Below, one piece after another: positions 28,242 to 36,761 of a stretch of DNA of 64,000 bases. Origin of the DNA: Glutamicibacter creatinolyticus (GTDB lineage: Bacteria > Actinomycetota > Actinomycetes > Actinomycetales > Micrococcaceae); NCBI RefSeq assembly GCF_006094275.1, contig NZ_CP034412.1, positions 806,001 through 870,000 of the forward strand, written 5' to 3'. The translations under genes were made by a program, and so were the position numbers. The notes beneath the pieces were generated by a model. The model had not been told where the DNA came from. It saw only the letters and a list, made by a program, of their open reading frames with translations, and made no database searches. The number at the start of each line of letters is the position of its first letter. Positions within the stretch are counted from its first letter, which is position 1.

Positions 28242-28419
28242 GCCTCCATTCTCGCCCATCCCGGCGCCGGGCGGGGCACCGCGGCCCGGAAGGTGAGTTC
28301 CACATCTCACGTGAGCTACTCAATGCGGTGCCCCGGGGATGGGGAGGATAGGCTGGGAAGGTATGTTTTTCCCCCTGCGGACCGCAACCAGCGGCCTCGT
28401 GAGTACCCATGGAGTTGAT

Positions 28420-29805
28420 ATGGCGCCACAGTCCAAGCTTGATCAAGTCATTTCCCTCGCCAAGCGGCGCGGTTTCGTCTTTCAGGCCGGTGAAATCTAC
28501 GGCGGTTCCCGCTCCGCATGGGACTACGGGCCCCTAGGCACGGAACTGAAGGAGAACATCAAGCGCCAGTGGTGGCAGGCATTCGTGCGCGGCCGCGAGG
28601 ACATGGTGGGCCTGGACTCCTCAATCATCCTGCCCAAGGCCGTCTGGGAGGCCTCCGGGCACGTGGCCACGTTCACCGACCCGCTGGTGGAGTGCACCAA
28701 CTGCCACAAGCGCCACCGTCAGGACCACCTGATCGAGGCGTTCGAGGCCAAGAAGGGCCGCGCCCCGAAGGACGGGATGAGCGAGATCGCCTGCCCGGAC
28801 TGCGGAACCAAGGGCCAGTTCACCGAACCGCAGCTGTTCTCCGGCCTGGTCAAGACGTACCTGGGCCCGGTGGACAACGAGGCCGGGCTGCACTACATGC
28901 GCCCGGAAACCGCGCAGGGCATCTTCGTGAACTTCGCCAACGTGCTCACCGCCAGCCGCAAGAAGCCGCCGTTCGGCATCGGGCAGATCGGCAAGGCGTT
29001 CCGCAACGAGATCACCCCGGGCAACTTCATCTTCCGCACCCGTGAGTTCGAGCAGATGGAGATCGAGTACTTCACCGCCCCGGAGGAGGCCAAGGAGCAC
29101 TTCGACGCGTGGGTGGAGACCTGCTGGAACTGGTTCCTGGACCTGGGCATCAACGAGGAGAACCTGCGCCGCTTCGACGTGCCCGAAGACGAACGCGCCC
29201 ACTACTCGGAGGCGACCATCGACTTCGAGTACCGCTTCGGCTTCGCCGGCTCGGAGTGGGGTGAGCTGATGGGCGTGGCCAACCGCACCGACTACGACCT
29301 GGCCTCGCACACCAAGGCCTCCGGCGTGGACCTGAGCTACTTCAACCAGGCCACCGGCCAGCGCTACACCCCGTACGTGATCGAACCGTCCTTCGGGCTG
29401 ACCCGTTCGATGATGGCCTTCCTGGTCGACGCGTACACCGAGGACGAGGCCCCGAACACCAAGGGCGGGGTGGACAAGCGCACCGTGCTCAAGCTCGACC
29501 CGCGCCTGGCCCCGGTCAAGGCCGCCGTGCTGCCGCTGAGCCGCAACGCCGAGCTGTCCCCGAAGGCCAAGGAGCTGGCCAGCGAGCTGCGCCGCCGCTG
29601 GAACATCGACTTCGACGACGCCGGGGCGATCGGGCGCCGCTACCGCCGCCAGGATGAGATCGGCACCCCGTTCTGCATCACCGTGGACTTCGACACCCTG
29701 GAGGACCAGGCCGTGACGATCCGCGAACGCGACACCATGGCCCAGGAGCGCATCGCACTGGATAAGGTCACCACCTACCTGTCCGAGCGGCTGAACGGGG
29801 CCTAG
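28420..29805 (+). CDS. glyS: Glycyl-tRNA synthetase (dimeric, class II)
   Basis: A 461-residue alpha2-type glycyl-tRNA synthetase. Class II motif 1 region ([11 protein letters not shown]... [18 protein letters not shown]), a zinc-type CxxC insertion ([25 protein letters not shown]), motif 2 ([19 protein letters not shown]) and motif 3 ([16 protein letters not shown]) are all present, and the anticodon-binding domain closes the protein. ATG at 28420 is preceded by GGAG at 6 bases. This single-chain form is standard in actinobacteria. The GNAT gene follows after 4 bases and is likely co-transcribed. Confidence 0.97.
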   Translation: MAPQSKLDQVISLAKRRGFVFQAGEIYGGSRSAWDYGPLGTELKENIKRQWWQAFVRGREDMVGLDSSIILPKAVWEASGHVATFTDPLVECTNCHKRHRQDHLIEAFEAKKGRAPKDGMSEIACPDCGTKGQFTEPQLFSGLVKTYLGPVDNEAGLHYMRPETAQGIFVNFANVLTASRKKPPFGIGQIGKAFRNEITPGNFIFRTREFEQMEIEYFTAPEEAKEHFDAWVETCWNWFLDLGINEENLRRFDVPEDERAHYSEATIDFEYRFGFAGSEWGELMGVANRTDYDLASHTKASGVDLSYFNQATGQRYTPYVIEPSFGLTRSMMAFLVDAYTEDEAPNTKGGVDKRTVLKLDPRLAPVKAAVLPLSRNAELSPKAKELASELRRRWNIDFDDAGAIGRRYRRQDEIGTPFCITVDFDTLEDQAVTIRERDTMAQERIALDKVTTYLSERLNGA

Positions 29806-29809
29806 GGCA

Positions 29810-30730
29810 ATGGCAGAGGTGAACTTCCGCCCCTGGCGTGCCGGCGATGACCTGCAGCTGCTGCAGGTCTTCGGCGACCCGCGCTCCCCGCAGGCCCACC
29901 AGGACCGCACCATGCTGCGCGCGGACTCCGACGCGCCGTTCTCCCGCTGCCTGGTGGCCACCGTCCAGGACGTGGCCGTGGGTGCCGGGGTGGTGTTCGC
30001 CTCCTCCCTGCACCCGCAGCGGCTGTGGCTGTTCGTGGAAATCGCCCCGGCCAACCGCCGGCAGGGCATTGGCCGGGAACTGGTCCGGCGGCTGCGCGCA
30101 CTCATCCCGGGCGACCAGCCCGGCGAGCTCAAGGCCCGCTACACGGTGACCCCGGGGGACGCGGCCGAGGCCGCCGCCGGGTTCTGCGCGGCACTGGGCC
30201 TGAAGGAGATCCAGGTGTCCCGCGATGTGATCCTGGAGCCCGGGGCGCTGGCCGAACCGGACTTTGAAACCAACGAGCGGGTGATCGAGGATCTGGCCAC
30301 CGGCAGCGTGGAGCTGACCAACCTGGTCATGGACTTCTACAACGCCACCCACCAGTGGGACCCGGCGCAGATGACGCTGGGTTCGGCTCAGCGGATGTTG
30401 CTTGATGAGCACACCGGGGCGCAGGCCGCCCTGGTGCTGCGCGACCGGCCCAAGGCCCAGGGCGGGAACATCCTGGCCTTCGCGGTCAGCTACCTCCCGG
30501 CCCGGGAGAATGCGCCCAGTGACGTGCTGGTTGGGCACAACCCGGCGTTCAGCGACGAGGATGTGGCCGAGGCGGTGCGGGACATGGTGGCGATGCTGAT
30601 CCACCAGTACCCGGTGAAGCTGGAGGTCGACTCCTCGATGTTCGTGCTCTCCTCCCTGGTGGACGCGCTGGCCGGGGTGGAGCAGGCCACGGTCATCTCC
30701 ACCACCCACATCCTGGCCTCCGACGCCTAG
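29810..30730 (+). CDS. GNAT-family N-acetyltransferase, two-domain
   Basis: A 306-residue protein. The N-terminal half has the acetyl-CoA-binding motif A of the GNAT fold (LWLFVEIAPANRRQGIGREL). The C-terminal half repeats the fold in degenerate form (LVLRDRPKAQGGNILAFAVS, but no clear R/Q-x-x-G-x-G/A). Tandem GNAT domains resemble the MshD architecture, but the sequence is not clearly mycothiol synthase. It lies 4 bases after glyS. Acceptor unknown. Confidence 0.75.
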   Translation: MAEVNFRPWRAGDDLQLLQVFGDPRSPQAHQDRTMLRADSDAPFSRCLVATVQDVAVGAGVVFASSLHPQRLWLFVEIAPANRRQGIGRELVRRLRALIPGDQPGELKARYTVTPGDAAEAAAGFCAALGLKEIQVSRDVILEPGALAEPDFETNERVIEDLATGSVELTNLVMDFYNATHQWDPAQMTLGSAQRMLLDEHTGAQAALVLRDRPKAQGGNILAFAVSYLPARENAPSDVLVGHNPAFSDEDVAEAVRDMVAMLIHQYPVKLEVDSSMFVLSSLVDALAGVEQATVISTTHILASDA

Positions 30731-30756
30731 CTCCGGCTGCCCGGAGGCAGGAGAAC

Positions 30757-30794
30757 AACAGCGGGACCCGAACATTCGGGTCCCGCCGCTGTTT
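30757..30794. terminator. Terminator between convergent genes
   Basis: AACAGCGGGACCCGAA (30757-30772) pairs with TTCGGGTCCCGCCGCTGTT (30775-30793) with a small bulge and a 2-base loop; TTT follows on the plus strand and the AA arm gives T on the minus strand. It lies between the GNAT and LLM genes. Confidence 0.7.
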
Positions 30795-30819
30795 CAGGCC
30801 TCCGGCGTGGGCCTGGGCG

Positions 30820-31821
30820 CTACTTCCAGCCGAGCTGGCGCACCACCTGGCTCAGGTTCGTCATGACCTCTTCGTTGTACTCCACCCCCAGCTGGTTGGG
30901 CAGGGCGAAGAGCAGGTAGTCGGCCTCGTTCATGGCCGCATCCCGGTCGAATTGTTCGGCCAGCTCATCCAGCGACCCGGAATAGGTTGGTCCGGAGCGG
31001 GCCCGGCGTCCGTCGAGCACGCCCACCGAGTCCCCGGCCTCGCGCCGCCCGAAATACAGTTCGTCCAGGTCGGTGATGACCGGGAAGGCGCTGCGGGTCA
31101 CCGCGGTCATCCCGCCGGTGCTGTGCCCGGAGTCCGCGTAGGACTGCCGGTACTGCTTGAGCTGATCGGCCTGGGTCAGGTGGAAGGGGCGCCCGTCATC
31201 CTCCAGCAGCAAGGTGGAGGAGAGCAGGTTCATGCCCTCCTGGCCGGTCCAGACGCCCGAGCCGATGGTCGCCGCGCCCCACCAGATCCGGCTGCTCAGC
31301 CCCGGGGAGACCGGCGCGATCGGCACCAGCTCATCACCCTGGCTGGGATGGGCGATGCCCTGCCCGGCGATGGCGGTGCGGAAGCGTTCGGCCCGTTCCC
31401 GGGTGTTCTGCGACCAGTCCTGCCCCTCGGGCAGCTCGAAGCCGAACTGCTGCGGCCCATCCACGACGGCAGAGGGCGCGCCGCGGCTGATGCCCAGCTG
31501 CAGGCGGCCATTGGAGACCGCGTCCACGATCCCGGCCTCCTCGGCCATGTACAGCGGATTCTCATAGCGCAGGTCCACCACACCGGTGCCGACCTCCAGG
31601 GTGGTGGTGCGGGCGGCCATGGCCGAGAGCAGCGGGAACGGTGCGGAGAGCGAATGGGCGAAGTGGTGCACGCGCACCCAGGCGCCGTCGAAACCGGCCC
31701 GTTCGGCGGCCTGCGCCAAATCCACCATCTGGCGCACCGCGGCCGGGCCGTCGGGCACCGGCGAGGTGGTCGAGCCGCCCCAATGGCCGAAACTGAGGAA
31801 ACCGATCTTCTTGGTCATCAC
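30820..31821 (-). CDS. LLM-class flavin-dependent oxidoreductase
   Basis: A 333-residue luciferase-like monooxygenase-family TIM barrel: FLSFGHWGG near the start, AERAGFDGAWVRVHHFAHSL, TTLEVGTGVVDLRYENPLYM, GRLQLGISRGAPS and SRIWWGAAT. These enzymes use reduced FMN or F420 to oxidise small organic substrates. Two adjacent ATGs (31821, 31818) could start it. It is monocistronic between a terminator and the membrane gene pair. The substrate is unknown. Confidence 0.88.
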   Translation of the reverse strand: MMTKKIGFLSFGHWGGSTTSPVPDGPAAVRQMVDLAQAAERAGFDGAWVRVHHFAHSLSAPFPLLSAMAARTTTLEVGTGVVDLRYENPLYMAEEAGIVDAVSNGRLQLGISRGAPSAVVDGPQQFGFELPEGQDWSQNTRERAERFRTAIAGQGIAHPSQGDELVPIAPVSPGLSSRIWWGAATIGSGVWTGQEGMNLLSSTLLLEDDGRPFHLTQADQLKQYRQSYADSGHSTGGMTAVTRSAFPVITDLDELYFGRREAGDSVGVLDGRRARSGPTYSGSLDELAEQFDRDAAMNEADYLLFALPNQLGVEYNEEVMTNLSQVVRQLGWK

Positions 31822-31977
31822 ATCTTCCGTTCGCTGATCAACCGCTCCGGGCGGGCTGTCACTCGGGTTAAGCTCTTTTCACCCAAGTTTCATTCCTGCC
31901 TAGTCAACTGACGATTGCTTGTGGAAGATCGACGTGAACAAGGTGAGCGGCGCCGCATCCGGGCCGTGGTCCGCCAC

Positions 31978-33603
31978 CTAGTGAAGGGGGATGAGGCGCG
32001 GCTCGGCCCCCTCGGCGATGACCAGCACGCGGGCCGTGTCCTGCGGCAGGCGCTGCAGTTGCTGCACCAGCAGCGGCAGCTCCGGCACCGACGCGGCCGG
32101 AAGACTCTGGCGCAGGTGCTGGACCGGCAGCCCGGTCGCGGCCGCCAGCTGTTCGGCCAGGGCGGCGTGGGCCGCATCGGTGACCAGCAGCACGGCCGGG
32201 GTGCGTTCCGCCGCCGGGGAGGGCGGACCGGCGGTGCCATGCGCCAGGGCTTCCCGGTCGGCGCGCCACAGCGCGAAGTGGTAGGCGAACACCGCGGCGG
32301 TGGCCAGCAGCAGCCCCAGCGGAGCCCGGATCTCACCGAGCAGGCTCGTCCCGGACGGCCCGGTGCCCAGGTAGTAGTCGAAGATCTGGTACACCAGGGC
32401 CAGCAGCGCACCGAGCGCCACCACGGCGCTGGCCCCGAAGAACACCACCAGGTACACCTTGCGGGCCTCGGAGTCCACGGCCCGGCCCGGACGCCAGTAG
32501 AACAGCCAGGGGAGCAGCCCGCACAGCAGCAGGGCCAGGCCGACCCGCAGCAGATCGGCCGGATGATTGCCGGACAGGGAGGGGGAGAATGTGGCCAGCA
32601 GTGCATTGATGACCATCCCAAATCCGGTTGCCGCGACCGCCAGGCTGATCCCGGCCAGCACCTGGCGCCCGGCCTCGCGCAACCGTGGCGTACCGGTGCC
32701 CAGCACCCCGGCCAGGTACGCCCACACCAGGCTGCCGGAGAGGGCAAACCCGGCGGCGACCGGCAACCGGTCAGCCAGCCGGTCGGTGAACGTATCCAGG
32801 TGCAGCGGCAGCAGCACCTCCACCACGAACACCAGCCCCAGCAGCCCGGCCAAAAACGCCGCGGCCACCCCGGCCACCAGCATCACCTGGGCCAGCGCCC
32901 CCGGTTCGACGCGCACGCCCAGCCCGAACCAGTGCCAGGCCCACGCCACGGCCCCCAGCAGCACCCAGACCCCCAGATTCGCCAGTTGCGCCAGCGGACC
33001 GGCGGAGGGCAGGAGCTCACCACCGCCGGAAGCCCCCAGCGCGGCCACCGCGGTGCGCAGCAGCGAGGCCAGGCTCAGCGCCGCCACCAGCAACACCCAG
33101 TAGCAGCCCACCACCCAGCCCAGGGAAGGCAGCCGGGTCGGGGCCAGCCGCGCGGAGCGCAGCACCCGGTGCTGCCACATCCACAACAGCCCCCAGGCCG
33201 CGGCCGTGCCCACTGCGGACTGCCAGCCCACCGTGCTGCCCCCGGCCAGGCGGCCCAGCAACGTGCACAGCGTACTGAACCCGATCCCCAGGCCCAGCAG
33301 GTAGACCAGGGCCGCCTGGATCGAGTAGATCAGCGACCCCGCCTGACCGGCGGCCAACCGCGGGACCAACGCCCGCCACAGCACCCAGGCCAGCGGACCG
33401 GCCACCACGGTGGCGGCCAACGCCATCGGCAGCGCACCGGAATCGGCCTCCGGGGCGCCGGCCATGGACAGGGCGGAGGAAATCAGTGCCGCCAGCCCGG
33501 AGGTGAAGATCATCAACAACACAAAAAGCAGGCCGTGCATGACCAGGGCCCGCACGGTGCCCACGGTGCTGCGCGGCGCGGCAGCCAGGGAGGTGGCCAT
33601 CAT
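31978..33603 (-). CDS. Polytopic membrane protein with DUF5671 repeats
   Basis: A 541-residue integral membrane protein with about 12 hydrophobic segments. Several segments follow the DUF5671 pattern (LIYSIQAALVYLLGLGIGFS; KVYLVVFFGASAVVALGALL; LYQ/VYQIFDYYLG). The C-terminal 90 residues are soluble (LLVTDAAHAALAEQLAAATG...). No transporter signature was seen. ATG at 33603 overlaps the stop of the upstream lipid-anchored or single-pass protein gene (ATGA), so the two are translationally coupled. Function unknown. Confidence 0.75.
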   Translation of the reverse strand: MMATSLAAAPRSTVGTVRALVMHGLLFVLLMIFTSGLAALISSALSMAGAPEADSGALPMALAATVVAGPLAWVLWRALVPRLAAGQAGSLIYSIQAALVYLLGLGIGFSTLCTLLGRLAGGSTVGWQSAVGTAAAWGLLWMWQHRVLRSARLAPTRLPSLGWVVGCYWVLLVAALSLASLLRTAVAALGASGGGELLPSAGPLAQLANLGVWVLLGAVAWAWHWFGLGVRVEPGALAQVMLVAGVAAAFLAGLLGLVFVVEVLLPLHLDTFTDRLADRLPVAAGFALSGSLVWAYLAGVLGTGTPRLREAGRQVLAGISLAVAATGFGMVINALLATFSPSLSGNHPADLLRVGLALLLCGLLPWLFYWRPGRAVDSEARKVYLVVFFGASAVVALGALLALVYQIFDYYLGTGPSGTSLLGEIRAPLGLLLATAAVFAYHFALWRADREALAHGTAGPPSPAAERTPAVLLVTDAAHAALAEQLAAATGLPVQHLRQSLPAASVPELPLLVQQLQRLPQDTARVLVIAEGAEPRLIPLH

Positions 33604-34061
33604 CAGTACCCCATTTCCTCATCCGTGCACAACGCCACAAGCCACGGCGCCAGGCTGACCTTCCAGACCCCGTCCTGGCGGGTGAGCTGGAACTCATCCT
33701 CGTAGCCGCCCACCCCCAGGGACAGGGGTCCTTCCAGGTGCAGCATGTTCATCCGCACCCGCACGGTCGCGGTGGAGCCGGTGGTGGAAGCGGACACCAG
33801 CTCCATCCCCACCTCCTGCAGCCCCTGCCCGTCGTTGCAGGCCCGCTGCCCGGGCTGCACGGACAGCCGGTGCACCTGCTCCCAGTCACCGGCCGAGTAG
33901 GCGTTCAGGTAGGACTGGGTGGCGGCCTGCGGCGAACCGGCCGGTAGCTGGGCGCCGCCCGGGCGCAGCAGCACCAGGCTCACGGCGGTGATCAGCACCA
34001 CCGCGCACAGTCCTGCCAGGACCCACACCAGCCGTCGCGAGGAGGCGGCAATACTAGTCAT
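33603..34061 (-). CDS. Single-pass membrane or secreted protein of unknown function
   Basis: A 152-residue protein with one N-terminal hydrophobic segment (LVWVLAGLCAVVLITAVSLVL) followed by an extracytoplasmic domain with the NTF2-like helical start SPQAATQSYLNAYSAGDWEQ, two Cys (QRACNDGQ and ALCTDEE) and beta strands. This resembles small DUF4878/NTF2-like accessory proteins. ATG at 34061 follows AGGAGGCGGC. It is coupled to the DUF5671 membrane protein and probably works with it. Divergent from dus. Confidence 0.65.
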   Translation of the reverse strand: MTSIAASSRRLVWVLAGLCAVVLITAVSLVLLRPGGAQLPAGSPQAATQSYLNAYSAGDWEQVHRLSVQPGQRACNDGQGLQEVGMELVSASTTGSTATVRVRMNMLHLEGPLSLGVGGYEDEFQLTRQDGVWKVSLAPWLVALCTDEEMGY

Positions 34062-34164
34062 GACCCAATTCTGCGCATCAGCGGGTGCGAAGGCCAGCCC
34101 GGGGTGGTCTCGGTTTGATGAAGATCTCAGCCCACCACGCCAAACTTTTTGGGATAATGGTTCG

Positions 34165-35358
34165 GTGACCCTGCTATCCGATACCCCCGCCGTGCCCCAG
34201 ACGCCCACCAAACTCGAGCTGCCGCCCCTGCAACTGGGCAAGCACACCATCGAGACCCCGGTGGTGCTCGCCCCCATGGCCGGCATCACCAACCGGGCGT
34301 TCCGCCGGTTGTGCCGCGAATACGGCGGTGGAGTGTATGTCACCGAGATGGTCACCGCCCGCGCCCTGGTCGAGCGCAACCAGGAGTCCATGCGCATCAT
34401 CTCCCACGACGCCGACGAGCAGCTGCGCTCCATCCAGATCTATGGGGTGGATGCCAAGACCGTGGGCGCCGCGGTGCGCATGGTCGTCGAGGAGGACCTG
34501 GCCGACCACATCGACCTGAACTTCGGCTGCCCGGTCCCCAAGGTGACCCGCAAGGGCGGGGGAGCGGCCCTGCCATGGAAGACCGACCTGTTCACCGCGA
34601 TCATCGCCGCCGCCACCTCCGAGGCCGCCAAGGGCGAGATCCCGCTGACCATCAAGATGCGCAAGGGCATCGACGAGGACCACCTGACCTACCTGGAGTC
34701 GGCGAAGATCGCCCGTGACCACGGGGTCGCGGCGGTGGCGCTGCACGGGCGCACCGCCCGCCAGCACTATTCCGGCCGCGCCGACTGGGAGGCGATCGCC
34801 ACCCTGCGCGAGGCGCTGCCCGATGTGCCGGTGCTGGGCAACGGGGACATCTTCTCCGCCGAGGACGCGGTGGCGATGGTGGAGCAGACCGGCATCGACG
34901 GGATCGTGGTGGGCCGCGGCTGCCAGGGCCGGCCCTGGCTGTTCGGCGACCTGCAGGCCGCCTTCGAGGGCCGCGCCGACCGGTTCCGCCCGGGCCTGCG
35001 CAAGGTCGCGGACACCGTCTACCGGCACGGCGAGCTGCTCACTGAGTTCTTCGAGGACGAGGGCAAGGGCATGCGCGACATCCGCAAGCACATGGCCTGG
35101 TACTTCAAGGGCTACCCGGTGGGCGGGGAGATCCGCTCCGCCCTGGCCAAGGTCCCGACCCTGGCCGAGCTGCGCGAACTGCTGGACTCCCTGGACCTGG
35201 AGATGCCCTACCCGGGCGCCGACGCGGAAGGCACCCGCGGCCGGGCCGGGCACCCGAAGAAGACCCACCTGCCCGAGGGCTGGCTGGAGAGTCGGGAAAT
35301 GGATGAGAAGCACAAGGCGATGATCGCCGCGGCCGAATTGGACATCTCCGGTGGATAA
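34165..35358 (+). CDS. dus: tRNA-dihydrouridine synthase
   Basis: About 397 residues, FMN-dependent enzyme that reduces uridine in tRNA to dihydrouridine. Landmarks: APMAGITNRAFRRLCREYGG, VTEMVTARALVERN, the catalytic Cys in LNFGCPVPKVTRKGGGAAL, KMRKGIDEDHLTYLE, LHGRTARQHYSGRADW and the phosphate-binding VLGNGDIFSAEDA with VVGRGCQGRPWLF. The GTG at 34165 is the best start; the open frame extends upstream into the divergent gene. The dgt gene starts about 40 bases downstream, a common actinobacterial order dus-dgt-dnaG. Confidence 0.93.
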   Translation: MTLLSDTPAVPQTPTKLELPPLQLGKHTIETPVVLAPMAGITNRAFRRLCREYGGGVYVTEMVTARALVERNQESMRIISHDADEQLRSIQIYGVDAKTVGAAVRMVVEEDLADHIDLNFGCPVPKVTRKGGGAALPWKTDLFTAIIAAATSEAAKGEIPLTIKMRKGIDEDHLTYLESAKIARDHGVAAVALHGRTARQHYSGRADWEAIATLREALPDVPVLGNGDIFSAEDAVAMVEQTGIDGIVVGRGCQGRPWLFGDLQAAFEGRADRFRPGLRKVADTVYRHGELLTEFFEDEGKGMRDIRKHMAWYFKGYPVGGEIRSALAKVPTLAELRELLDSLDLEMPYPGADAEGTRGRAGHPKKTHLPEGWLESREMDEKHKAMIAAAELDISGG

Positions 35359-35397
35359 CGCCCGGGGTGCCGACCAAAACTCACTAGACTGGTTTCC

Positions 35398-36684
35398 ATG
35401 ACCGAACTGCAGGGATATACCGAAGCTGATCAGGAGCGTTGGGTACCGGAACCGGCCAAGAAGGCCTACCGCACCGCATTCGAGCGGGACCGCGCCCGGG
35501 TGCTGCACTCTTCGGCCCTGCGCCGGTTGGGCGCCAAGACCCAGGTCGTCGCCCCCTACTCGGATGACTTTGTGCGCACCCGACTGACCCACTCCCTGGA
35601 GGTGGCCCAGGTGGGCCGCGAACTGGGCGCCGCGCTGGGGTGCGACCCCAACGTGGTGGACACCGCCTGCCTGGCCCACGACCTGGGCCACCCGCCCTTC
35701 GGGCACAACGGCGAAAAGGCGCTGAACGAGCTGTCCACCGGCATCGGCGGGTTTGAGGGCAATGCGCAGACGCTGCGGCTGCTGACCCGGCTGGAAACCA
35801 AGACCTTCCGGCACAACGGGGCCAGCGCCGGGCTGAACCTCTCCCGCGCCTCCCTGGACGCGGCCTGCAAGTACCCCTGGACCCGGGACACGGCCCCGCT
35901 GCGCCACGACGGCAAGCCCACCGCCAAGTTTGGGGCGTACCTGGATGACCTGCCGGTGTTCAACTGGCTGCGGGAGGGCCCGGACACCGTCCCCGGCCAG
36001 GTGTGCATGGAGGGCCAGGTGATGGACCTGGCCGATGACATCTCCTACTCGGTGCACGATGTGGAGGACGCGATCGTGGGCGGGAACCTGCAGCTGCGCT
36101 GGCTGCGCCACGCCCGCCAGCGCGAACAGGCCCTGGAGGTCACCCGCCAGTGGTACCTGCCCGGCACCGACCTGGCCGACATCGAGGCGGCCCTGGCGCG
36201 CCTGGAGCACACCGCCGAATGGGTGCCGCACGCCGACGGGTCGCGCCGTTCGCTGGCCGCGCTGAAGGACATGACCAGCCAGTTCATTGGCCGCTTCTGC
36301 CAGGCCGCGATGGACGCGACCCGCGCTGAATACGGCAACGGGGCGCTGACCCGCTATAACGCCCAGCTGATCGTGCCCACCGAGACCGAACACGAGATCG
36401 CGGTGATGAAGGGGATCGCGGCCACCTATGTGATGACCGACACCGAACGCCAGCCGCTGTACGCCGATCAGCGGGCGCTGCTCACCGACCTGGTCAACCT
36501 GCTGATGGAGACCGAGGAGAAGTACCTGGAGCCGATCTTCGCCGCGGACTGGCGCGACGCGGCCGATGACGACGAGCGGCTGCGGGTTGTGGTCGACCAG
36601 GTCGCATCGCTCACCGACGCGTCGGCCAAGGAATGGCACGCCACCCTGGTCAAGGGCGAAAGCTTCAACGAGCGCCTGTTCTAG
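35398..36684 (+). CDS. dgt: Deoxyguanosinetriphosphate triphosphohydrolase
   Basis: A 428-residue HD-domain dNTPase that splits dNTP to deoxynucleoside and triphosphate. Visible: VLHSSALRRLGAKTQV, the metal ligands of RLTHSLEVAQVGR and LAHDLGHPPFGHNGEKAL, and the later Asp in VMDLADDISYSVHDVEDAI. The length and motif order fit the dGTPase-like family type II. It sits between dus and dnaG on the same strand. Start ATG is 8 bases after ACTGGTTTCC, a weak ribosome site. Confidence 0.94.
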   Translation: MTELQGYTEADQERWVPEPAKKAYRTAFERDRARVLHSSALRRLGAKTQVVAPYSDDFVRTRLTHSLEVAQVGRELGAALGCDPNVVDTACLAHDLGHPPFGHNGEKALNELSTGIGGFEGNAQTLRLLTRLETKTFRHNGASAGLNLSRASLDAACKYPWTRDTAPLRHDGKPTAKFGAYLDDLPVFNWLREGPDTVPGQVCMEGQVMDLADDISYSVHDVEDAIVGGNLQLRWLRHARQREQALEVTRQWYLPGTDLADIEAALARLEHTAEWVPHADGSRRSLAALKDMTSQFIGRFCQAAMDATRAEYGNGALTRYNAQLIVPTETEHEIAVMKGIAATYVMTDTERQPLYADQRALLTDLVNLLMETEEKYLEPIFAADWRDAADDDERLRVVVDQVASLTDASAKEWHATLVKGESFNERLF

Positions 36685-36761
36685 CGCTCGGGAATGCGGC
36701 GTCATCCACAACGCGTTGACGCCAATAAGCAGGCGGGTACACCGCCTCTAGAGTGAGGGTC

